Position numbers and translations under genes: made by a program
Shown: positions 21,980 through 36,449 of the stretch, in pieces
Layout of the letters: every line of letters begins with the position of its first letter
Numbering within the stretch: position 1 is the first letter of the stretch
Notes under the pieces: model-generated
Told to the model about the DNA's origin: nothing
Databases searched by the model: none
Seen by the model: the letters and a program-made list of their open reading frames with translations, nothing else
Assembly (NCBI RefSeq): GCF_027596085.1
Contig: NC_072464.1
Location: forward strand, 11,710,748-11,774,747
Direction: 5' to 3'
Length of the DNA stretch: 64,000 bases
Source of the DNA: Anoplopoma fimbria
Lineage: Eukaryota; Chordata; Actinopteri; Perciformes; Anoplopomatidae

Positions 21980-24900
21980 CTTCTATAAGTACATTTTTCC
22001 CTAAGCATCAAAGGGCAGCACAGCTGGTGGTTCGACAGTTACAACCATTATTGTAAAATTCTGAGACACTTACCAGTAAAATATCTCTTTAGTAATGGTC
22101 AGCTTTTAAGGCACAGCATTTGATTAATAACAAAATAGCTTTGCACGCAGTATTTTGCCTCCAAACTTGGTTTTTGTGGGGGAAATCTGGTGGATTACTG
22201 TATAACACAAAACAGGAAGCAAGCTGTTTCCAGAACAAACATGCCGAATGTTTTCAGAGAATTTCTGAATGGCAGATGGGGGATCAGGTGAAAGCCAATA
22301 CAGTAATCCGTTTAATGTATTTCCAAAAAAAATAGAAAAAGAAAAAATACTTTAAAGTGAAGATCCTCAAAGTGAATTGGTCCTTCTTTTGATAGACTAT
22401 TGCTATGATGAGATGGAGGATACCATCTACCTTAACTACTGTATCATATTTATATACTGTTGACACATCAGCTTTATTAACAACCAACACAGGATTACCA
22501 CAGTATATCACATTGTTCTGTACTGTTTTCTGCATCTTCACACTGCAAGAATAGCACATAGCCTGATGCATCCCTACTCCTCACCCATCCACACCTTAGT
22601 GTTTCTGTTTTTCTCACTTAAATGTTAGATAAATGACGTAACAATGTGTAGCATTATGGGTCAGCAAGACAAAAAATATTTTTTTTATAGAAATATATAT
22701 TTATTTTCCAACACACAATGAAGAGAGAAGGCTGCAGCTGAGTCTTTTCAGCCCATTCTTATGTTTTATAATGGCAACATGCAACATTGGCTTAGCCTTA
22801 TCTCACTTAAGGCATTTCACTGCTAGAGTTATGTTCAATCAAAGAGAGGCAAAGCTTTCATTTTAGTTCTTAACATGAGTCATTTTCTTTCAAAGGACAC
22901 ATACTGGATGTAGATTGTGAAACATTTCGTCACTCATAGTGGTTATAGCTGCTATGTTTTTGTTTTTTTTTGCCTCCGTCTTTGCCTCTCTTGCTCATCT
23001 ATGCTGAGCACTGCCTGGCGAGGTCGTGGAGGAGAGTTGTGAAGCCAGGTTAGCTGAGGCAACATGACCCATTCAAGTCTATACTGTGTATGACTGTATT
23101 GTTCTGACAGTAAGTTTTGTCATTGCATAGACAATCTGTGGTGCCCCTAATATGCTGCCTTGGTGAGTGTTGACAGATTTTGCACCATGCACCATTCACT
23201 GATATTGAAATTGTGCATTATTCCTTTAACCAGCATAAGAAGTGGTTCAGAGCTTTTTGACACATGTGCCATGATCTTGGACAATCTGTGTTGGGATGCA
23301 ATCTCATCGTCTGACATTTCCCCTTGTCTTTCTGCACACTATATGAAATACAAAGGTCTTTGGGAAAATAAATCCATGTGGCAGGAGAGATTTACTGACA
23401 GATCAAATGACACATTGATTTTCTCTGAGGAAACCAACTGAGAGGAGAAAGAACCAAGACTCTTAGCAGTGTCTCATTAATTAATAAATCGTCTCAAAGG
23501 GGAAAAGAAGTGGTCGTGTAAGTCTGAATCTTATATACTGTTGCGGGCTCTGTGGGTCAGAATAAGAAGACCTGTGTCATTTACAAAACCACTCTCCATT
23601 TAGCAGCTATAATAAGCAACATTTTTACAATTTCTCAGGACATTTAGTCTTCAATGTTGTGACCTGAATTAGTCAAATTAAATATCTCATCATGATGCAG
23701 TTTATGGTCTCCTGCTGGCCTGTATTTAAAATAACCACAAATTGTCACTGATGTTATTCTAAATAACTCTACATGCAAATGTTATTGCTAAAGACAGGTA
23801 TTAACATTTGCAGTATTCCTCTTACCTCACTCACAGTGAAAAGATAAGTTTACAGTTCCACTGTGGCCAATGACAAATCATATAATTTGTCATCAAGGAG
23901 TGAATCTCCTCTGAGCTACTATTAGATTACCATGTCTCCTAATTACTCTGTCTGAATTAGCATAATATTTCAGCCGCATCCTCTGAAAGTTTACAAAGTA
24001 AAGCTGCGAGCAATTATCCGTCACAATCTTCAGTCTGGAGAATTGATGGTTTGACCCTACTTGTCTGAACATCACACTTGACACTCGTACTCCTGCAGGC
24101 AATGTCAAATGAGACAGCTGGGGCTAACTCTGGATGACACACGTCACTGGCTGCTGCTAAAGATGTACCATTTGTCGGAAATAAACTAATATTTCCTTTC
24201 AGCAGCAGCTCTCTGTTCCCCTACAATTCATAATTGCTGTAAGGCAGTTCTGAGTGTAGATGGAAAAGATCTCCCGTGGTACAATCACACTGGCATGCCC
24301 TTTGTCCTAGATGTAAAAACCTGCCTTTCTGCTAATGTGATCCAAAGAGTGCTCGTAGAGTCTGGTCGAGATTAACTGTTTGTTGACAGTTTAGACAAGA
24401 AACTTGGCGATGCTGCCAGACTAAATTCTGAAAGGACTGAAGTGCCCACAATAGAGACATCCATCACAGTGCATTGGGCAAAACATTGTTAAGACTACAG
24501 TAAAGTTTATCATGGCCAGTCTCATTGGCACAATCCTGTACTTTTTTCACAACCTACCAGAAAATATACTGCTCTCTTTACACAGTTGACAACAAAATGT
24601 CCATGAAGAGATTTGAAGTGTTTTATGCCTATAGGGAAAAAAATCACTATATAAATGAGTGGGAGTACCTGAAAACTGCTGGCTTGAGGAGCTTATTGAT
24701 GAATTAGTGAGTGGATTGTATTCCAGGCATATCTAAAGCTGCATAAGTTCATCAGTAATGTTCCTTTTTTTTTCTCAGGGTGACTGTGTTTTCCTTAGAA
24801 ACTAAAGCGATTTGATCACATTAATGGAGTTACTCACCACAAGCATGTAGCTGCTCATCAAACAGGTGAACACCAACATTCAGCGAAAATAATTTTGTAC

Positions 24901-27900
24901 ACATTAATGGAATCTACCATAAGCGTATAGCATCTCTTACCAGGCCTATCTATTCACCTGCAAAGGAAGATCCTCCGTCTTAGCCTCCATCATCCCAGTA
25001 CAAGTCATACAGGCTTTGAATTAATGAGCTGTAACCTCTGTGGTAGCGCCATCCCTGTAATGGAGCGTGAACTTAGCAAGTTCACATTATCTCACTGTAA
25101 CTGAGCTAAAGAGCCAAGAGGAACCGGGTATGTTTGTAAATGAAGACGGATGTGGTTTCTAGTTTTGGATGGGCAAATGTATAGGTACACCAGGCTATAT
25201 GACAAGATCTTTAATTACAATTATAAAAATTCTAGGTAAGGGGGTGAAGTTTTATTTTACAGGGTGATTACACTATAATTACATTACTTACATGTTTGTC
25301 TTGGTATAGGTAGCAAATAATGATTGTATTGATTCCTTGTATATATTAAATAATGATTGTAATTTTGATTGCAGGACTGTCTTCACTGCTCTCAAACAGA
25401 GTTATATAAGGCAATTAAAAAAACAAATAAACAGAACATGAATGGCAAAATCTGTAACAATTTTAAAAGCCAGAAGAGATCTCTCTTATAAGTCAAGTGT
25501 AATGTCCAAATTAATAAAACTGCTTATCACTTGTTAAATTAGATCACAAATATGTATATATATAAACTTAACAAATTTACAAGACTTAAATAAACTATTA
25601 GTGGCCAATGTCTGCCTACCAAAAACCAACAACTTCCTGAGAATGTCACTCTTTGTTCTCTTATTCTCATAAATGTTTGTAGTTGAGGTACCAAGGCCAC
25701 AGGGTGGAAGGAAGAGGCAAGACTGAATGCAAAGCCTTTTGGACTAACACATATGTTAGATATGTTAGGTTAGTCCTCCTGCATGGCACAAAATTACCTA
25801 TAGGTGCTGATACCTGATGTAAAATGGTGAAGCATGATGTTAGAAATTTCCATTAAGGTGTACAAGGCTACCTCAATAGATATCTGCTCTGACTCATTGA
25901 TTATCTTCTTTAATTAGCTGGTTTACTGGCTGGCTTATTTATTTCAATTACAGACCACTGTTAACTGCCAGAAATCTGTCGATTGCTGACGCCATTACTT
26001 GGCTACAGATGGAAGTCGATTAATGTATCATTTACTGTTTAATTCCATTATCTTCTTGCCCTTGAATTACAATCATTTTTGTCTTTGACTGCACCAGCAT
26101 TGATTTCACCTACAGTATGAACCAAGCCCTTTCTCCTGCCAGTTATGTTCATTTACAACTAATTTGCAATAGCAGTGTGGTTCATAGTTTCATGCAAATT
26201 ACTTTTTTAAGCCAGCAATATCTCAATCAAGTGGTTTAGTTGCCTAAACATAACACAACACCATTGCTAGCTCCATGAAGCAAACCTTTTGAGCTAAGGT
26301 AATTGACTTTAAATGCAACAAAGAGTGACTTTTAAAATGTACTAGTGTTAAGTCTGAACACCATAACACTGTGGCAAAGGTTTGCAAGGGATTTATTATT
26401 GCAATTTACAATCACTTGGTTTCTTTGTATAGGATTGTGGTGAGTGGCAACGTCAGGGTTGATCTACCAATCATGTCTACATATACATATGTGAATTAAT
26501 GCTTGAGAGTATATTTTCAATTAGAAAATATAACCCTTGTGTCATTAAAAGCACCAAATTGTATGTATCTAACACAAAATAGTTGTATATGAACAATAGC
26601 AAACACATACATTGTTCATTGTACATAATTCTCCTGAAACGTAGGGTGACAGGAACATGATGCATATAATTTACTCTTGTTCTATACAGAACATTAACAT
26701 TGTGTAGACAAAGAAATGTGGTTCTTAACCTCCTACTCTTTCTTCAAGCTCGAAAAAGTTTGTGACTTTCAAATGAAACATCATCTAATTAAAATTTTGG
26801 ACCATAGATAAGCTTAGAGGCTAATAGTGTTTCAAACTTGTCAAGTATATCAAGGATTCCTTGAGGTTTTCCCCCCACATCCAACTCTCATTCATTCAAA
26901 GGGTTTTTCATTTTTGTTGCAAGCAGTTGGATGTTTGAAATTGAATGTATTCTTGATGAGGGAATCTGGGAATTGGCTTGCTGTCAGATCAGCACTATTA
27001 TCTGCCTTTTAGGTTTGAAGCAAATTAGACTTGGGGTCCCCAAGGTGCCTGGACCCTTCCATACTGGCAGTGTTGAATTCTCAGAGCGTGTCACATCCTT
27101 GATGGAAATTCACTTTAATCAGAATAAGATTCACAGCCACTCTGGACTTGTTCACAGCTTTTGATTTGTTTGCAGGGCGTGTCAGATAGAACACTTTCAC
27201 CTGAAACTAAGATGTGCTCAAGTGTATCAATTAAATATCGTATGACATTTTTGACCAGTTACAAAGAAAAAAACGGGTCATCATTTAGCCATCACACCCA
27301 ATGAGATACACGACACCAAAACACATGATTTTGATGTTGCAACATATCCCAAGATTATGAAAGAAAAATGAAAGCAAGGTCAAAGATACGGGAAAATGAA
27401 GGTTAATGCATATGTGCCATCCGTCATGAAAACAAATAGGTGGAATTCTTACAGTTCTTAGTACATAAATTGGAAACATTGCACACATTTTATTAAATAA
27501 AAAATGTCTAGTTGGCTACTCACTGAGCATTGAAACTGATTCGTTTTGTGTTCATGTTAAGAAGTAACCCAAAACAGTTTGGTGCAGTGCCTGGGGAAGA
27601 GCAGCATATAGAAAATTCTCTTGCTGGTGCATCTGTCAAATATGCAATCAACTTTTCTATGGTGGTCTTTGTTGAGGCACAGAAAGGCAGACAATGTTTT
27701 TTTTCTTTTGTTGACGTTTCTTGCAAAGGAGATAGAGATGATGTCGTCTGAGACAATACACCGAGGATATCCCTGGTGAGACGGCTTTGAAAATGTAAAT
27801 ATATCGTAGGAGCTGAATTTCAATACTGAAGCGCATGCTGTAATTTTATTAATAGAAGGAGCTGTAGAAAGTTGTTTTTTTACATCTGTGTGGTGCAATT

Positions 27901-27960
27901 AAAATTATTTTTGATGGATTTTTCTGAAAGAAGCAAGAGATTCAAGTGCCCAGCTTAAGT
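21980..27960. other. Intergenic DNA, no recognisable gene
   Basis: This AT-rich stretch contains only short open frames. A 36-base imperfect hairpin (GGACTAAC to GTTAGTCC) lies at 25741-25776. The segment around 23930-24120 has moderately complex sequence but nothing I can assign. Confidence 0.5.
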
Positions 27961-27970
27961 TAGTTTACAG

Positions 27971-28345
27971 GTATTATTATATTCCTTTATTGATCCCCAT
28001 GGGGGAAATTCGGGCGTTGCAGCAGCTCAACTACACAGAACAGATAATAAATACACATATTATACAATAAAATAAAATTAAAATTAAAAATAAGAATACA
28101 AATAAAAAAATAAGTATATCCACATGGGGGTGGGGGGGTGGGGGGTGGGGGGGGGGGGGGGCTGGTCAGCATGATGACAGACTGTGGTCTCCGCTGTTGT
28201 TGTACAGTCTGATGGCAGTGGGCACAAATGAGCGTCTGAAGCGCTCCGTCCTGCTCTTTGGTAGAATCAGCCGATGGCTGAAAGAGCTGCCCAGCTGTCA
28301 CAGTTCCTCATGGAGAGGGTGAGAGGGATTGTCCAGGTAATCAGT
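27971..28345 (-). mobile_element. LINE (L2/Rex1-type) 3' fragment
   Basis: Read on the minus strand, 28190-28265 encodes the end of a LINE reverse-transcriptase ORF (TERFRRSFVPTAIRLYNNS), the usual C-terminus of fish L2/Rex1-like elements. It is followed by a 3' UTR ending in the family-type tail GAATTTCCCCCATGGGGATC and AATAAAGG near 27980-28010. The element is truncated at its 5' end, as most LINE copies are. A plus-strand G-rich tract (about 28126-28160) and an A/T-rich segment lie within the 3' UTR. The exact clade assignment is uncertain. Confidence 0.75.
28126..28160 (+). repeat. G-rich tract with quadruplex potential
   Basis: Runs of five to sixteen G residues are separated by single T residues, inside the LINE fragment. 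Four or more G-runs satisfy the usual G-quadruplex pattern. The length may be unreliable in the assembly. Confidence 0.85.
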
Positions 28346-31300
28346 AATAATGCCAATACCAGAAGTAAGCAAAAGACTGACCTCGATTGTTGGGCTGCTT
28401 TTGGGTGAGATGCATGAACCCAAAGTGCGGTGAAGGGATTTTTGTTTTGGAATCTCCCTCGTGGATCTTTTTGATGGAAATGAACCCGAACCACCTAAAC
28501 AGACACCAAGACACACCTTCACCTCACATATTAACATGCAGTTATACTGTTTCCCACTTTTTTCCTCCGTCCGCTATTTCAAAAACATGCCGCTCAGTTT
28601 GGATCTCGGTGCTTCTTCCTTGTTCCCATCCATCTTGTCTTATCTGTGTTTATAAGCCATCAGGTATGTTGCGTCTTACCGATTCCCACAGGTAATTTGA
28701 CTTTCAATGTATCTCCAGAAAATCTTCCAGGCACACAGAATAGTCCAAATCATTATGGTATCTGGCAGATATAGCACAGTGCCAGCGAAGGATTAAACAA
28801 GAGAGGAGCCATGGTGTGTCAGGATTTGGTTTATTTGTCCCAGCTGTGTAGTTTACAACCCCCTGTGCTATAGTCTGCTCAGCCCAGGAAAACAGACCCT
28901 GGACATCAAGAGGCGTGCATCAAGGAGAGCTTTGTTAAGCCTATCTCTGCTCTTTGCAGGCTCTGTGTGTCCGCCATTGGAGAGTGATTGACCACTAGCC
29001 TTAGATTGAAATTGATTGCATAAGGGCTATAACAATGAAAAACTGTTGGTATTCTGGGAGTAGCAGGAGGAGTGTCAAAGGATGGGAAGGCGCTGTCACA
29101 AGAACAACTAGGTTCTATATTAACGTATTGTCTAGTAGTCAGATTCCTAAGGGCGGAGTAGGCCTTTGATCCAAGAGATACAGTGTTTCTAATTGGGTTG
29201 TATTGATCCATCCTGCTCCTGTTCATGACGGCACAGTCTTGATGAATGACAGTCTGCCGTGCTGAATGTAAAACTGAAGTAACCAGCCAATCGTTGCCTC
29301 AAGTTCAGCTAGGTTGTCGGGGATGTGCGATGCCAGGTTTGAGGCATTAAGACAATAATTAAACTTAAGCAGCAGAAAAGACATAATTACCATTCTGCTT
29401 TTAAGTTTTGGATCCCTGTTGTTGGAAGATTTTAAAACAGTTAAGAGTTCTGTATCAGTATGTTTTTTACCTTATTACCCAAATGAGAAACAAAAAAAAA
29501 TAAGTTTCCAATCATCAAAAAATATAAGAAAATGTATTTAATTAAATTGAATTAAAGAATTCTGTATCAAATTCTCACAACTGTTTTATGGCACAGTTTG
29601 TTGAAAATATTTGTTGTTTTATTGTCCAACAGTTTTTCTATTAACTGTGAAATTATATATATTTAAGAAAGGCCATAATGCCCAAGAAAAACAAGTCTGT
29701 CTTAAAAAACAATGGCATCAGCAAAAATATTACTTTCAAGTCTAGTTTGAGTGTATTTTTGCTTAAATAGACACCTAAAGTACAATAAAAAGCAATTCTG
29801 AGCAGATTAATAAGTGTGAAATAGAAAAAAAAGAATAAACCTAGCCTCGCCCTGAAGCCTATTGATTTTATGTTACATTTGCTATTGATATTCGTGAATG
29901 GCTATAGGGTTACACAAGTAGCATTTTAGACCTGTGCAGCATTCACGTTAGTTGCTCTGAGCAATTGACATTAAGTAATTAGTCACTCAGTGCACGTCTT
30001 TGAAAATTCATCTGATATTCATAACAAGCACTGCAATAGTAAACAAATGCGCACATGTTTTGCATCAATTCAGATTTTCAGAGATCCATACCATTGACGT
30101 TGACATAGGTCTCATCTAAGAGTATCTGCCACTGATTCATTATGCTGCATTAGATGCCCTGGGAGGAGGGAAGGGGCAGAGCTTGAAGGATTGCACAGCA
30201 TATTAAATCTGTCTTGCTGAACATCAGTAGAATGGAGAAATCCCATGAAGATCCAAATGCATATATAAAGTAACAAGTCGCTGGTTGAAAATGAATGATT
30301 TTTAACTTGCATATAAGATTATAATTGCAGACAGTGATACCATAAAACAAGTATTCTTAAATCAGGTTAATGTAATGTCACTTACTACTGTAGTGGTTGA
30401 TTGTATTGATGGATTTGTGTAGTTTTGTGACCGGCAATGTTTTAAAACTGTTCCTCTGCCGTCAGTGTCTTGCATGCAAAACTAATTAGAGAGTAATTGC
30501 AGAGAGTAAATTAATTTAATCATCATTAAATGAAATTATGAACACATGTTAAAGTAATCAATCTTGATTTATTTGAAAACTCTACAGCTATATAGTGAAA
30601 AGTTCTTAATTATGGCCCGCTGAGTGTCTGTACATGATACAAACCATTGTCTTCGAACAATAATACCATTAATGAGCCACGAATAGACTGGGGCAGCCAG
30701 GGCCGTCAGATTGAAGACAAATCACTGAAATGGTCAGGTCTAATGACAGCACTCTTACCTTTATGTGCTAATCTACCCAACTTTATTGCTTTACCTTGGC
30801 TGTTTGCTAGTGTGTGCAGGGTCTGTCAGGTAGAATTCCTCTCCTCACGGTGGTCCACGTTCAGAATAGACTGCAATCCAATGTTAGGAGAAGGCTAATT
30901 CATTTTCAAGTCAGCGGGTCCCGGGGGGAAGGACTTTGGGCTTTACTTTGTACAATATTGGAAAGGATTTAAAGCTGTGAATTTTGAAAGCGAGCTAATT
31001 TCAGTTTTTGCTTTTGAGGCTTACAAGCCACAGTACATTTTGGTTTGGATGGTATTACCTGAATAAGACGATGCAGCGGTCGATTGTAGCAGACAAAAAG
31101 GATTTATCATGGAGGAACATGTGTTTTTTTGTTTGCTGTATTTGCATTCTGTAACTGTTGATTGTTCTTCATTATATTAATGGATTCATTTCTCAAACTC
31201 GGCCCAAGACATGCTCCAAAGACATGTTTTCGTTTCTAAAGCAATGAGCAGCTCCTGAGGTGAGGAAGAATGGGTAACGAAAACATCTTCAGACTCTTTT

Positions 31301-34300
31301 GTACCTATTGTACAGCAGTTTCATCCCATCAGTGAGGAGAAACAGCCCCACTGTACAGTACCATCATGTTTTACAGTACTTACAGACCTCTATATGTGTT
31401 GGGCTCTGCTGGTTCTGATGTTTTTTTTTAAAGAAGATTTTAGAAGACCATCATCTTAGTTTGTTATCTCAAGATTAAAAGTTCACATTACCACAAAGCC
31501 CAAAAAGTGGAGAATATACATGAACTGGCCTGATTCTACCCCAATCAGCAGTTTAATTGTAAGGTTTGCAGGTACATTTAATCATTCTTGTACTGCAATC
31601 CATATATAAGCCCTGAGAGGCAAGTGAGAACAAAAATCCTGATCATCTTTTTTCTCTGACCTAAATTGTTTTCTCTCCTGTGTTTATGACAAGGTAAAAA
31701 GGATTGTGAGGATAATCTTTTTTTATTATTTGTTGTTTTAAATAAGAGTTAATGTTTTCATGTTTTCTTTCATATAACGGGATAACTCACAATATATGTA
31801 CCTTCTGTTTATAGTGCATTGAAAAAGTTCCAGCTGTTGTCTCACAGATGTAAAAAAATAAGGAACATAGAACATTGTCCAGACAAAGCCTTTTTTCCAT
31901 CTGTTCTTAAGTCATAAACACAGGAGACAAAACAACTTAGACCTCGAAAATGAATCAACATAATGTTTTTTTCTCACTTGCACAGAGTTTAATAATTAAA
32001 GTCTTGACATTATTTAAATCTATTTGTCCTAATCTGAATTTTTGGGGAATAAAATCCTATACAATAATTAAAAATATTAATGCATGACAAAAGCATATTA
32101 TTACTTTGGCTTGAGTCTGCACGGTAAAATATGCAATGAGGAAACCCTCAATGAAATGATTTAATGAGGATCACTTGACTTGATTTCAGGTGACATCAAT
32201 TAGCTCTGCGCCTGTTGTTGAATGTGATTAGTTCTATAAAAAATATGATCACGATCTGCAATTAAAAAGATGTTTGTACAAGGAGGAGTTTTCCTTTCGG
32301 GGCTTAACTCAGCACTTAAACTTAAATTGACAGTTCAACTTCATTCAGAGCTAACACTGAAACTAAAATCTTCCTTGCAGCTTCCATAAAAGCTTATTTT
32401 CGTATTTGTCTGCCACTTTAACTGTTTCTCTAAGCACATCAAAATGTTCTTCAATGCAGTCTTTTCAAGTTCTGCTTATATGGTATCAATTTCCCTCTTA
32501 AAAATAAAACAACATCATTTACCATCAGTTGCTATGAGTAATGACAATGTTCAATACTTCACTGATAACATGTTTAATTGCATTACATTTAAGACACATT
32601 GGTGGGTTACAATAAAGCTAATCAGTGTGTTAAAAAATATTTAAATTGTGTAGCATATTACACTTGAAATTGCTGATTTATTATGGAAGAAGGGTTTGTG
32701 AGCCTTGGTAGCCATCACATTGTTTTGAGCCTCGTGCTTCTTGTAAGGGCACCCAGGGTGAAGTAGTCTCAGGTGGCCGTCTAGGCAATAGCATTTCAAG
32801 AGGAGCTCTAAAAGCCATGTGATAAAAATTCACCTGGAGTAAAAAAAAAGATATGCCCACTCCCAGTGCAAGCTGTCAAATATGTGATGCTACCCTGTGC
32901 ACCTGAGAACTGTCTAATTACTTAATTACTAATTTAGCTTTGTTGAAGTCAGTGTTTGTAATTTCCTCTCTTGTGGGTCCTCTGCTGAAACACAGCATCT
33001 TGTTTCACTGGGAGTGGATTAAGAGTTCCTGTCCTGTGAGCATCTGTTCAGTGCAGCAGGAGTTGTTATGTCTCCCCACAGCTTCAGACAAATCATGCAA
33101 ATGCCTGTTTTTCACATCTCAGAGATATTCAAATGGGGACGCAGATGCAGAAGGTGTATCCTGATAAAGCTTATTTCTCCCAAGAAGCATTAACAGTTTT
33201 AAATGCCCCAAAAATACAACTAAAAACAGACATCAAATGAGAAATTGTAAGGAAAAAAAACAAACACTAAAACTAAAACTTCTCCTTATTTTCCAGGTTA
33301 TAAATGTTCAGAGTCCCCCAGTGGGTGCTGTTGGTTGGTTTAGCAGGTTGAGAAGTTCATTGAATAAAATTGTTGAAACTAAATGATTTGAAACTGACTG
33401 CTCAGAGATTCTCAGCTTGAAGTGAGTTGGTTTGTGATGAGTTTCTTTCACTTGAAGTGCTTCACAGCAAGAATAAAAGATTTCTAAGAAGTATTTTTAT
33501 TTAAAATGTCCTTATAATTGTTTTTCAGAAACAGTGTTTAGGAGGTTTGTAAGGTTCATAGCAACGTACAAAAACTTTAGTTGGAGATTATCAATACATA
33601 AAATTGTTTATGACTACATTTGTTTATTGATCAGCTCTGTCTTATCTCAGGCTATATTTTATCACCTATGGATCCTCTCTATTAGTGCTGGGATCAACAA
33701 TACAATACTTCTAATTGAGCGAAGAATGTCTCTTATTTCAGCGATGGCAAGGATAAGGAGGGAACAAAGCTAAGTGATGTATGATACCACAAGTCTATAT
33801 ATATTAAAATATACCCACATTTTTGTTAACATTACAATGGCTCAAGGCTTACTGACCAATCACAAATATACTTAATGTTGTGCTTTTTTGACTACAGACT
33901 GAGAACCACTAAAGAATAAAAAATGTCACATAAGTATAGTTTCAGGCACTCATGCAAACAGATTCACTGACCCCTCTCACTCCCACAACCTTTCTCTTTA
34001 TACAGCTATGGGCTTCCACCTGTGCTATTCACAAGCATCAACGCTCTCTTTTGTTGATTGGGTGGAATAGTGTTGTGGATATATAATAGGAGTAGAACGG
34101 ACGTTCCCATTCAAATCAAGTTTTAAGGATGGTCAGAGAGGCCGCTATTTTTATATGTAGCCTTACATTGACATTGTGACTATGGTAGGGGGCTGAATTC
34201 CACATAAACTAAACCGATTTTCTGCAAATCGCACACTCACTAATGTGAGGATTATGCAGTAGGCCTAACAACTTAAACAAGCAGTGGAGTAGCAACATTA

Positions 34301-36400
34301 CAATTAAGAGAGAGCCGGAGTAAATTAGTAATATTTAAAGAAGTAATGCTTCATCTATGCACTATTATCACAGCGTAGGAAAGCACATTGCTATCAACAG
34401 ATCAGTAGTAGTACTTTGTTCGGCTCATTTTCTGTAACACATTACACATTACATTTAAGCATGGTGAAATTACGATACATTTTCAAATTGACACCAACTG
34501 AATTAATTTTACTCTGGAAAATGAAGATGAAGGCACCCAGGCTAGCTCTATAAAAAGGTAACCCAAAGAGCAAAGATTAACGGAACTGTCCTATCCTACT
34601 GTGATTTTACTTGGCTCAATCTTTCTCACTCACATAACTCAACTCCCATACAATCACTCATCGATGTAAATAGAACAGCTAATGATAAAGTGTGTGTCAC
34701 TTTAAATTTGATGACAAACTGGTGACGTTAGGGTTATATAAGTTACCATCAAAAATAGAATAGGGGGACTTCATCTTTGTATAACTTCATTGAGCATACT
34801 TTAATATAAAACTCAATAAAATACATAAAATATGTCTCAAAATATATTGAGACATATTTCATGTCTCAATATATTTGAGACATCAAATATGTTGAGACAC
34901 AATTACCTTTTAGTCCCATAGTTAAAATGAGGTGTTTCAGATAGATGGTAAAGATGTTAAATCAGTGAAATGAATCAATTTAACTATTGTATCATAAGAG
35001 TTTGTTTTCTGGGTTGGTAAGTTTTGAGCGTGCCTTTCACTGATAATATGTTCTTCAAAGCAACTAATAAATGTGAGGGTTTTTTAGTAGAATTCTAACC
35101 TGTTCGATGCTTCCTTCACTGACAAGTGATTGACAACGACAACGAGTATAGTCCCATATCTTGGTAACGCAATGCATGTGAAAATAGAATATGCATACAT
35201 TGAATTACAATTGATGAGCTCAGGCAGCATTTAAGGCAGACCATGTGCATCACACACACATACATACAGAGAGAAACCCATCCTGCGGCACTTTTAAGTC
35301 TAGTTATGAAACTCGACAGCTAACTTATCTAAGACTTTCCCATGAAATTAAATTTCCTTTGTATTAAAAATATTAATTAGGATGAAGCCATCCCATGAGT
35401 TTCAAAGTTAGATACCTCAATTATCCGTGACATGTCCAAGTCAAAAAGTCTCACTAAAAGAAATGCACAGATTTCTTGAAAGGAGCTGTAGGATGGCTTG
35501 GACTAACCACTGTCAGCATATTAGACTTGTACCTTATACTATGTCAATAATAGTATTCATTGTCTCTTTTTGTATACATTTGCAATGATACCACGCGCAC
35601 GATACCACACACACTCCAATCATCGAAAGAGAAACATGGGAGTGTACATTTGGTTTAATTCTACCAAAGTTTACAATGTCAACAATGTTGTTTTGTGCTC
35701 AAGAGAAGATAGAACCCTGCTCCTGTGGTCAATTAATATATTGTATCAACATGGACATGCATGACTAAAATAAATTACCTCATAAAAGCAGGAGATTTGG
35801 ATATTTGATCAAAAATCTCTGGGTTCCCTACTAGAGACATGTCACTTTAAAGCACCTTTCAAATTGTGGCTTATCATACCAATAGCCACACTGCTGTGCA
35901 CAGTGATGGACGCCATGTTAATCCACTGTTGATCTACCCTCAGATCAAGCTGTTCCAAAATCAATGAAGCCATGAAGGCTTGCCCTCTTGTCTTCATCAC
36001 ATATTTTACATCCTCCAGTTTATACAGTTTGATACCGTGCAACTGGTGCTTTTAAATTAATGTGAAAAAAAAAATTCAGCGTTTGAATTTTCTTAAGTCA
36101 GTATTATCACCATCAAATAGGCCAAATAAATGATGTTTAAGGGTTTCAAATCTTATTTAGAAACAATGAACAATCTACATTTGACATTGCACAAAAAAAT
36201 GTTGTTAAAAAAAACCTTAAATATTATACAAAATAAAATTCATCAATAAAGATTAACAGTAGTGGCAAGTAGTTATTGTCATTCACTAAAATTCCCCCCA
36301 AAAATCCTACAGGGTTTTACAGATTTCCTGCAATAGTAAGAAGTCCATGTAAGGCTGTATAGGCTCATGTTGTGCATACACATTTATACATCCCGTGTTT
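28346..36400. other. Intergenic DNA upstream of gpc6
   Basis: No coding exon is supported; all open frames are about 100 codons or less without a recognisable motif. The region is AT-rich. A pair of quasi-palindromes at 34832-34883 is listed separately. The stretch around 32100-32300 is motif-dense (ATCAATTAG, CAATTA) and might be regulatory. No gpc5 exon is recognised anywhere between the microRNA cluster and gpc6. Confidence 0.5.
34832..34883. repeat. Nested quasi-palindromes (ATGTCTCAA...)
   Basis: Two units (34832-34855 and 34861-34883) each read ATGTCTCA ... TGAGACAT and are also inverted copies of each other apart from one base. A third partial unit ending GTTGAGACAC follows at about 34884-34900. 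The array can fold in several alternative ways. Origin unknown; it could be the core of a small foldback element. Confidence 0.8.
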
Positions 36401-36449
36401 TATCCCGTCTCTGAAAAACCGAACCGAACTGATTTTTTTTTTTATTAGC

